NCBI GenBank assembly: GCA_013153455.1 | Contig: JAADEK010000038.1 | Coordinates: forward strand, 1-6,242 | From: Aquificota bacterium | GTDB taxonomy: Bacteria; Aquificota; Aquificia; Aquificales; Aquificaceae | Direction of reading: 5' to 3' | DNA: 6,242 nt | Shown here: positions 1-5,637 of the stretch, piece after piece | How positions within the stretch are numbered: position 1 is the first letter of the stretch | Layout of the letters: each line of letters starts with the position of its first letter | Program-made: the position numbers and the translations under genes | The notes under the pieces: model-generated | Told to the model about the DNA's origin: nothing | Seen by the model: only the letters and a program-made list of their open reading frames with translations | Databases searched by the model: none

Positions 1-1260
1 CTCAACTACTGGACCTATACCCCCTCGCGCTACGCAACGAGCGAGTATGCGGAAAAGTTCAGGGACGGGGCTACTATATATCCCCGCTCTTTTTGGTTCG
101 TTGAGAGGGAAGAGACACCCCTCGGTTACTCAAAGGAGAGCGTTCCGGTGGTTTCTAAGAACACGGGAGACGAGAAGTTACGGACGACCTTGAGGGGTTC
201 TGTGCCCGAGAGGTTCTTTTTCAAGACACTTTTATCAAAGCGGATGTATCCCTTCGGTTTTACGGAATTTGATGAGGTAATACTACCCCTTGAAATTGTT
301 AGCTCGTCTCAAGAAGCTATAGAGAACCTTGAGGAAAGGCTAAAAAGGGCAAAAGAGTTTATAAAGGAGTTTGAGGAGGGGATAGATGACAGTGCGGACC
401 TGGACGCTATGGGTGCGCTTATAAATCTTCGTTGCGATGCGGAGCAATACCTAAAAAGTTCACATATATCTCCCGACGCAAAGAAAAAGATAGTAAACCT
501 TCTGAGGGAAAATAAACATTTATTTGATTACTTAAACTTAGAGTTGAACGAGGAGATACTTTCCTTTGACGAGGTTGAAGAGTCTGAGGAGATATACAAA
601 TACAGACTTCTTGATTACTACGATATATTGGAGGATTTCAAGTCCGCAACCGAGAGATTTTACTACTGGATAGAGCACACTAAAAAGGTTCCGAAAAACT
701 TTAAGGATTGGTTGATAAATTGCCAAAGGGTGTGGGAGGAGTGGAGAGGAGAGAAAGCTCAAAAAATGAACATAATAGATAGGCTAAACTACAGAAACGA
801 CCTTCTCTCCCAACCCGTAAAAGGCGGTTATTTAGTTCTTTATACCGCGGGAGGTTCAAATCCTTGCGCTTGCGTCGTTGAGAACGAAGAGAGACTCGTT
901 GTAGACCATATGACCTTTTATGCACACTTCAACACCTATGATGAAGCTCTATACGTAGCCTCGTTCATAAATTCAAGTGTCCTGCGTGAAATGATAAGGG
1001 AAAAGCAATCAAGGGGGCTTTTCGGGGAAAGGCATATACACAAACTCATCGTAAGACAGCCCATACCTAAGTATGACCCCGAGGACCCGCTTCACAGGAA
1101 ACTCGTGGAAACCGCGCGCATCAGCACGGAAAAAGCTAACGAAGTGAGAAAACAGCTCGTAGACGTTCACCCGAATAGGTTAAGAACCGAAGGGAGACGA
1201 TTGCTGTCGGATGAGCTAAAAGCTATAGACGAAATTGTTTCTAAAATTTTGAAAACTTAA
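1..1260 (+). CDS. C-terminal part of a large N6-adenine DNA methyltransferase (Eco57I-type), 5' end outside window
   Basis: The frame is open from base 1 to the TAA at 1258-1260, giving 419 residues without a start. A GTG at 148 lies inside the conserved region and is not the start. Residues 23-35 (GATIYPRSFWFVE) and 341-356 (FGERHIHK followed by a PIPKYDP-type segment) resemble recurrent motifs in the C-terminal target-recognition half of large Eco57I/TaqI-type N6-adenine methylases. Between them is a charged, helix-rich stretch (about residues 98-250, possible coiled coil at 100-125), as expected for a variable specificity or insert region. The catalytic NPPY motif and SAM-binding fold would lie upstream, so activity cannot be judged here. 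The likely role is methylation of host DNA in a restriction-modification or phage-defence locus. The middle is AT-rich compared with pyrD (14 G/C in 481-540 against 38 in 1801-1860), which fits horizontal acquisition. The family call rests on remembered motifs, and the exact system is unknown. Confidence 0.72.
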   Translation, partial: LNYWTYTPSRYATSEYAEKFRDGATIYPRSFWFVEREETPLGYSKESVPVVSKNTGDEKLRTTLRGSVPERFFFKTLLSKRMYPFGFTEFDEVILPLEIVSSSQEAIENLEERLKRAKEFIKEFEEGIDDSADLDAMGALINLRCDAEQYLKSSHISPDAKKKIVNLLRENKHLFDYLNLELNEEILSFDEVEESEEIYKYRLLDYYDILEDFKSATERFYYWIEHTKKVPKNFKDWLINCQRVWEEWRGEKAQKMNIIDRLNYRNDLLSQPVKGGYLVLYTAGGSNPCACVVENEERLVVDHMTFYAHFNTYDEALYVASFINSSVLREMIREKQSRGLFGERHIHKLIVRQPIPKYDPEDPLHRKLVETARISTEKANEVRKQLVDVHPNRLRTEGRRLLSDELKAIDEIVSKILKT

Positions 1261-1294
1261 AGACGCCCGAAGGGCGTAATAAAATAAAACTTCA
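1261..1294. other. 34-nt gap between methyltransferase and pyrD
   Basis: The gap holds a perfect hairpin followed by an A/T-rich stretch that contains no G from 1277 to 1294, so pyrD has no Shine-Dalgarno sequence. A weak promoter reading is possible: TTAAAG at 1257-1262, a 17-nt spacer, then TAAAAT at 1280-1285. This would start transcription only a few bases before the pyrD ATG. The -35 match is poor (3 of 6) and the promoter is a guess. Confidence 0.4.
1263..1277. repeat. Perfect inverted repeat ACGCCC-GAA-GGGCGT
   Basis: A 6-bp, mostly G:C stem with a 3-nt GAA loop begins two bases after the methyltransferase stop codon. On the plus strand it is followed by AATAAAATAAAA rather than a T run, so it is not a standard intrinsic terminator for the upstream gene. 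It could be an operator, a processing or stabilising hairpin, or an atypical terminator. It falls exactly in the 17-nt spacer of the weak promoter candidate noted for this gap. Confidence 0.6.
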
Positions 1295-2212
1295 ATGAAT
1301 CTCGGTATAGAAATATTCGGCGTTCGGTTCAAGAATCCCGTTTGGGTTGCGAGCGGGACATTCGGCTACGGGGAGGAAGCTACAAAGCTATACGACGTCT
1401 CGCTTCTCGGTGCGGTCGTCACGAAGGGTTTGTCCCTAAGACCGAGACTCGGAAACGAAACACCGCGCATAGCGGAAACCCCCTGCGGTATGCTCAACTC
1501 AATAGGGCTTCAAAATCCGGGGGTTGAAGCGTTTCTGAAGGATATATACCCGCGTATAGAGAAGATAGATACGCACTTTATCGTGAACGTTTTCGGGGAG
1601 AGTGAGGAGGAATACGTTGAGGTGTGCAAGGCTCTTGAGTCCGCGGAAAAGGTGGTAGCATACGAGCTTAACGTCTCGTGTCCGAACGTAAAAAAGGGAG
1701 GGATTATATTTGGACACGACCCGGTGATACTCGGGAGGCTCGTTGAGAGGGTAAAGTCCGCGGTAAGGAAACCCGTCCTCGTTAAGCTCTCGCCAAACGT
1801 CACGGACATAACCCAATTCGCGAAGGCTTGCGTGGATGCGGGGGCGGACGGGCTTGTCCTTATAAACACGCTCGTCGGTATGAAGATAGACGTAAAGAGA
1901 AGAAAGCCCGACCTCGCGACAAAAACGGGAGGGCTTTCGGGTCCCGCCATACTCCCGATAGCGGTAAGGATGGTTTATCAGGTTTACGAGAAGTTGGGGG
2001 ATGAGGTTCCCATAATCGGTGTAGGGGGTATATCAAACTGGGAGGACGCGCTTCAGCACGTTATGGCGGGGGCGAGCGCGGTTCAGGTGGGAACCGCCAA
2101 CTTCTTTGACCCCCTCGCTCCGCTGAAGATACTTGAAGGTATAAGGGCGTATATGGAGGAGGAGGGTGTTGAGGACTTTTCAAAGCTCGTGGGGGTAGCA
2201 CACGGGGGATAG
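1295..2212 (+). CDS. pyrD: Dihydroorotate dehydrogenase, class 1B catalytic subunit
   Basis: This cytosolic FMN enzyme oxidises dihydroorotate to orotate, the fourth step of pyrimidine synthesis. At 305 aa it has the usual class 1B length. Visible motifs are VASGTFGYG (18-26), the substrate-side lysine in VTKG (K44), [12 protein letters not shown] (65-76), NVSCPN with the catalytic cysteine C129 that marks class 1 enzymes (class 2 uses serine), VKLSPN with FMN-contacting K164, INT (190-192), GGLSGPAI (212-219), and the phosphate-binding GVGGI (242-246) and GTANF (266-270) loops. The class 1B form normally works with PyrK, an FAD and [2Fe-2S] subunit that passes electrons to NAD+; pyrK is not in this window. 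The ATG at 1295 is the only possible start because TAA at 1280-1282 closes the frame. No Shine-Dalgarno sequence precedes it. The stop is followed 9 nt later, in the same frame, by the Omp85 gene. Confidence 0.95.
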   Translation: MNLGIEIFGVRFKNPVWVASGTFGYGEEATKLYDVSLLGAVVTKGLSLRPRLGNETPRIAETPCGMLNSIGLQNPGVEAFLKDIYPRIEKIDTHFIVNVFGESEEEYVEVCKALESAEKVVAYELNVSCPNVKKGGIIFGHDPVILGRLVERVKSAVRKPVLVKLSPNVTDITQFAKACVDAGADGLVLINTLVGMKIDVKRRKPDLATKTGGLSGPAILPIAVRMVYQVYEKLGDEVPIIGVGGISNWEDALQHVMAGASAVQVGTANFFDPLAPLKILEGIRAYMEEEGVEDFSKLVGVAHGG

Positions 2213-2221
2213 GGTGCGGTT

Positions 2222-4783
2222 ATGCTTATCCTTTTGCTCTTAGTTTCGTTCGCCCTCGGGCTTGAGGTTCGCATCGTCTCAAATTACCCGCTCAAAAAGA
2301 ACAACTTTAAGGAGGTAATAGACGAGGAGAACTACGAAAGAATCATCTATATGTTGAAGCAGATACCGGAGTTTCGCTCCGTTCGCTACGAGAGAAAGGG
2401 AGACATCCTTACCATCTACATAGAGCGCTACCCACTCGTGAAGCGCATAGACATAGAGGGAAACGTTTACTTCAGGAAGGAGGATATAAAGAACATACTC
2501 GGTATAGAGGAAGACACACCCCTTACGGGTGAGGACGAGGAGGTATTCAAGGAGATACTTCTCCAAGCCTACAGGAACGAGGGTTTTCTCGGTGCGAACG
2601 TGGACGTCCGTATAGACGTAAACCAAAGTGGTGACGCTTTTATAAAGATAAAGGTAAGGGAAAATAACCTATACTTCTTGGGCGGGGCTGAGTTTCCAGG
2701 TGCGCGCTCCGTCCCTAAAGAGGAGCTCCTCAGGGCTTCCGGGCTTGTTGTCGGGAGCGTTTTTGATATAGACGCGGTTGAGGACGCGGAGGAAAAGCTT
2801 GAGACTTACTACAGAAGGAAAGGCTTTTACCAAAGCTTTGTCTTTCTGAAAGCTCTCAAGAAAAAGACACTAAAGAGGAGATTCACCGAAGCCCTGTTTC
2901 CGAAAACCGACGGTCTTCTCAGCTCTATTTCCTTGGGCTTGAGGAACGCGGTAAACCACCCCCTCGCGACACTAAAAGCCCTTTGGGGCGGTGCTAAGGT
3001 CGGTATACCCGTATACGAGGTCTTTGAGGGTGAGCACTTCAGGATAGAGTTTGAGGGAAATACGTTCTTTTCCGAGGATGAGCTTCGCTCACTTTTAGAC
3101 CTAAAGACCGTAGGTCTTGATATATTCACACTTGAGAAGTTAAAGGAGAGGATTGAGGAGCTATACAGGAGGAAGGGCTTTCTTGATGTTAGGGTTGAAT
3201 ACAGAACCAAAAAAGGAGAGGTCCTTTTCAGGATAAGGGAAGGGGAGAGATACAGAGCCTTTGTATTTATAAACGGTGAGAGGTATACCTTTCCATACGA
3301 CAGGGACAAGATAGAGAAGATGGCAAACGAGCGCCTAAAGGAGCTAAAGCGCCTCGGCTACCTTGATGCGACCCTGAAGATAGAGGAAAAGGTGGACAAA
3401 GAAAAAAAACTCGTTTACGTCTTTATCCGCCTGAAGAAAGGATTTCGTTACGTTATAGCGGACATACGCATAAACGACCCCCTCTTTTCGGAGTTTGAGG
3501 AGCGCATACGCTCACGCTTGCCAGCTGTCCTGAGCTACGAGCTACTTGATGAGGTCTTCGGGAAGATAAGAAAGAAGCTCAGGGAGCTCGGATACTTTGA
3601 TGCAATAACAACCATAAATATAAAAATAGCTAAAACTGAAGATATACTTTTTCTCCTCTACGAGGTAAAGATAAACAGGGGTGAGAGATACAGATACGGA
3701 AAGACGGTCGTATACGGAGCCAAGAAGACGAAACTCAGGGAAGTCAATTACATGCTCGTAAAGTCGGAGTATTTTTCCCGAAAAAACGAAGAGGAGAGTA
3801 TGTGGAATATGCTTGAGAGTGAGATATTCAGGAGTGCGCAGATAGAGACTTACGTTGACAAGACAAACAAAAGGGTTCACAGGCTCGTAACGCTCCAAGA
3901 GAACAAGAGGGGTGTATTTGAGCTCGGTCTCGGATACAGCACCTTTGAGAATTTTAAGTTCAGCTTCGGTATAACGCTCAGGAACCTATTTGGGACCGGG
4001 CTCGTGAGCAGGAACACCTACTCACGAAGCCAGCGCTTTGAACTCTACAGGCTTTCTTTGCAGGACAGATTCTTCTTCTCGCGCCACTACTTCACGGACG
4101 CGAGTCTCTTCAAAACGTATGAAAATCACGAGTTTTACGACCTCTTTTCCGACGGTTACGCGCTCGTTCTCGGATACAGGTTTAGCCCCATGCGTTTCTT
4201 GAGCTTTTCCTTTTCGCGCTTTCGTGCAAAGACGACGGGCGCGCAGGAGCTCACCGGAAGATACAACAAGTATACGCTCACCTTCTTCAGGAGGGGAGCC
4301 TTTCGGGCTTCCGCCTCGCGCGCAAACGGGAAACGCAACTACACGAAGCTTGAGCTTTTCGGGCGTGTAAAGAGGGAGTTTCTGCCCGAGCGCGCGGGCT
4401 TCCGCCTAAAGAGCGCATACGGATACGTCTCAAAAGACGCGCCCATATTTGAGCGCTTCTTCCTCGGGGGATACACGATGATGAAGGGATACGCATACGA
4501 GAGTATAGGCGCTCCCCTCGGCGGGAGGCAGTTTCTATACGTGAACCCCGAGTTTTACCTTCTCTTTAAAAAGAGTATTGAAGTTATTACCTTCTTTGAG
4601 CTCGGGAAAACCGCGAGCACGCTCGGGAACCTTTTTGAGGGTATGAAGAAGGACGCGGGTCTTTCCGCGGGTCTGAGGACGCCCGTCGGTCTCATAAGGG
4701 GGGATGTCGCATACCCCCTTGAGGAAAAGAGCTTAAGGTTCTCAAAGCTCCGTTTTTACATAAGCGTTGACCTTTACTTCTAA
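2222..4783 (+). CDS. Omp85-family outer-membrane assembly protein (BamA/TamA type)
   Basis: Proteins of this family insert beta-barrel proteins into the outer membrane. The 853-aa product starts with a short signal peptide (1-13, probable cut after ALG, no basic residue in the n-region). I read seven POTRA-like units: about 14-69, 71-147, 148-270 (interrupted by an insertion near 205-258), 272-341, 343-406, 409-487 and 490-563. Units 2 and 4 show the classic pattern (I-x-I/F-x-GN, then Y-R-x-x-GF/GY, then a closing beta strand). The barrel begins near ELGLGYST (567-574) and spans only about 290 residues. The loop-6 motif, usually VRGY/F, is MKGY (754-757) inside FFLGGYTMMKGY. The C-terminus alternates hydrophobic residues and ends in F853, a normal beta-signal. 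The ATG at 2222 is preceded by a weak SD (GGGTG, 2212-2216) and lies 9 nt after pyrD, so cotranscription is likely. No skp, lpx or other envelope partner is adjacent, so BamA and a TamA-like paralogue cannot be told apart here. Confidence 0.9.
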   Translation: MLILLLLVSFALGLEVRIVSNYPLKKNNFKEVIDEENYERIIYMLKQIPEFRSVRYERKGDILTIYIERYPLVKRIDIEGNVYFRKEDIKNILGIEEDTPLTGEDEEVFKEILLQAYRNEGFLGANVDVRIDVNQSGDAFIKIKVRENNLYFLGGAEFPGARSVPKEELLRASGLVVGSVFDIDAVEDAEEKLETYYRRKGFYQSFVFLKALKKKTLKRRFTEALFPKTDGLLSSISLGLRNAVNHPLATLKALWGGAKVGIPVYEVFEGEHFRIEFEGNTFFSEDELRSLLDLKTVGLDIFTLEKLKERIEELYRRKGFLDVRVEYRTKKGEVLFRIREGERYRAFVFINGERYTFPYDRDKIEKMANERLKELKRLGYLDATLKIEEKVDKEKKLVYVFIRLKKGFRYVIADIRINDPLFSEFEERIRSRLPAVLSYELLDEVFGKIRKKLRELGYFDAITTINIKIAKTEDILFLLYEVKINRGERYRYGKTVVYGAKKTKLREVNYMLVKSEYFSRKNEEESMWNMLESEIFRSAQIETYVDKTNKRVHRLVTLQENKRGVFELGLGYSTFENFKFSFGITLRNLFGTGLVSRNTYSRSQRFELYRLSLQDRFFFSRHYFTDASLFKTYENHEFYDLFSDGYALVLGYRFSPMRFLSFSFSRFRAKTTGAQELTGRYNKYTLTFFRRGAFRASASRANGKRNYTKLELFGRVKREFLPERAGFRLKSAYGYVSKDAPIFERFFLGGYTMMKGYAYESIGAPLGGRQFLYVNPEFYLLFKKSIEVITFFELGKTASTLGNLFEGMKKDAGLSAGLRTPVGLIRGDVAYPLEEKSLRFSKLRFYISVDLYF
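4725..4750 (-). terminator. Candidate intrinsic terminator for mraY-ubiA
   Basis: On the minus strand, GAGCTT and AAGCTC (4750-4745 and 4734-4729) can form a 6-bp stem with a 10-nt loop, followed directly by four Ts (4728-4725). It begins 29 nt past the ubiA stop, inside the 3' end of the oppositely oriented Omp85 gene. The stem is short for a hyperthermophile and may be chance. Confidence 0.3.
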
Positions 4784-5631
4784 AGAACGTAGTCAAGGAG
4801 AACAACGAAAAAGAAGGCAACGCTTACCCACCCGTTCACCGTGAAGAAGGCTTTGTTTATCTTTGAGAGGTCGTTCGGCTTTATGAGGCTGTGCTCGTAA
4901 AGGAGAAAGAGCGCTATCGGAACGAGTCCCGTGAAGTATAAGACCCCGAGCTTTGGGTGTATGAAACCGAGGAGTAAAAGGGAGGCGAGCGTGATGAGGT
5001 GAAAGATTCGCGCAAGCTTCAGCGCTCCCTCTATCCCGTATTTGACGGGTATTGACTTTAGTCCTACCTTTTTGTCAAACTCGTAGTCCTGAAGCGCGTA
5101 TAAGATATCAAACCCCGCGACCCAGAAGCCCATACCGAGTCCGAGAACAACCGCGGTGAGTGATACGCGCGCGTTTAGGGCAACGTCAACAGCGACGGGT
5201 ATGAGGAAGTAAACAAGCCCGAGAACGAGGTGGGGGTAATACGTTATACGCTTTGCTTGAGGGTAAAACCAAAGGAGGAAAAGAACGACGGGAGACAGCG
5301 TAAAGGCAAGCTCGTTTAGCATATAGGACGCAAAAACGAACAAAGCGGAGGAGACGAGTATTATCAGCTTTACCTCCCCCTTTGTGACGTCTCCCCTCAC
5401 GAGCTCCCAGTTTTTGGTCCTCGGGTTTAGTCTGTCAAAGGGCTCGTCTATAAGGCGGTTCAGAGCCATCCCCGCGGTTCTCGCGCTCACGAGCGCTACA
5501 ACTATCCAAAAGAGTTTACTCGGGGGAGGAAAGCCTTCCGCGAGGAGAAGAACGCTCGCGAGCGCAAACGGGAGGGCAAAGAGTGTGTGCTCAAACTTCA
5601 CGAGGTTGGCGTAAAGCCTTGCCTTTCTCAT
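4780..5631 (-). CDS. UbiA-family polyprenyltransferase (quinone biosynthesis; possibly MqnP-like)
   Basis: This integral membrane enzyme would attach a polyprenyl chain from its diphosphate to an aromatic acid in quinone synthesis. The 283-aa product has both UbiA aspartate motifs: N58-RLI-D62-EPF-D66 and D175-ILYALQ-D182-YEF-D186-KKVGLKS, which bind Mg2+ and the diphosphate. About nine membrane segments can be read (near 14-31, 41-57, 87-103, 110-124, 133-150, 158-178, 207-222, 231-246, 263-282). The second motif resembles the group annotated as putative 4-hydroxybenzoate polyprenyltransferases. In Aquificaceae, which make menaquinone-type quinones, a role in the futalosine pathway (MqnP) is plausible, but substrate cannot be read from sequence. 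I chose the ATG at 5631-5629 because it overlaps the mraY stop as TGATG. An upstream in-frame ATG at 5688 would add 19 residues lacking family character and overlap mraY by 58 bases. The stop overlaps the Omp85 stop on the other strand. Confidence 0.88.
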   Translation of the reverse strand: MRKARLYANLVKFEHTLFALPFALASVLLLAEGFPPPSKLFWIVVALVSARTAGMALNRLIDEPFDRLNPRTKNWELVRGDVTKGEVKLIILVSSALFVFASYMLNELAFTLSPVVLFLLWFYPQAKRITYYPHLVLGLVYFLIPVAVDVALNARVSLTAVVLGLGMGFWVAGFDILYALQDYEFDKKVGLKSIPVKYGIEGALKLARIFHLITLASLLLLGFIHPKLGVLYFTGLVPIALFLLYEHSLIKPNDLSKINKAFFTVNGWVSVAFFFVVLLDYVL

Positions 5632-5637
5632 CACCTT
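5629..5637 (-). promoter_or_regulatory. Coupled stop/start TGATG with embedded AAGG
   Basis: Read on the minus strand the sequence is AAGGTGATG. AAGG (5637-5634) directly precedes TGATG, in which the mraY TGA (5633-5631) and the ubiA ATG (5631-5629) share one base. The SD-like AAGG lies too close to the ATG for ordinary spacing, so termination-reinitiation by the same ribosome is the likeliest way ubiA is translated. This decides the ubiA start. Confidence 0.75.

Noticed and set aside
148..150. GTG as the start of a 370-aa protein
   Set aside because: The frame stays open to base 1 and the 49 preceding residues include a methylase-like motif (GATIYPRSFWFVE), so the gene continues off the left edge.
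1249..1285. TTGAAA (1249-1254) as a -35 box for pyrD
   Set aside because: The distance to the nearest -10-like element (1277 or 1280) is 22 nt or more, too long for a housekeeping promoter.
1263..1294. Hairpin plus downstream sequence as a standard plus-strand intrinsic terminator
   Set aside because: The stem is good, but the following bases are A-rich (AATAAAATAAAA) with no T run.
1510..1950. Antisense 146-aa open frame within pyrD
   Set aside because: Serine/threonine/phenylalanine-rich mirror of a strongly supported gene on the other strand; no recognisable motif or SD.
2210..2224. Readthrough fusion of PyrD and the Omp85 protein, because both genes are in the same frame 9 nt apart
   Set aside because: The two proteins belong in different compartments, a signal peptide starts right at the ATG, and nothing around the TAG suggests recoding.
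2827..3309. Antisense 160-aa open frame within the Omp85 gene
   Set aside because: Low-complexity Ser/Leu/Phe composition typical of a shadow frame; it lies wholly under conserved POTRA coding sequence.
4835..4845. Inverted repeat TTCAC-C-GTGAA within ubiA
   Set aside because: A one-base loop and a location inside coding sequence; most likely a chance palindrome with no T run or promoter nearby.
5384..5614. Plus-strand 76-aa open frame within ubiA
   Set aside because: It overlaps the first conserved aspartate motif of UbiA on the minus strand and shows no protein-family signal.
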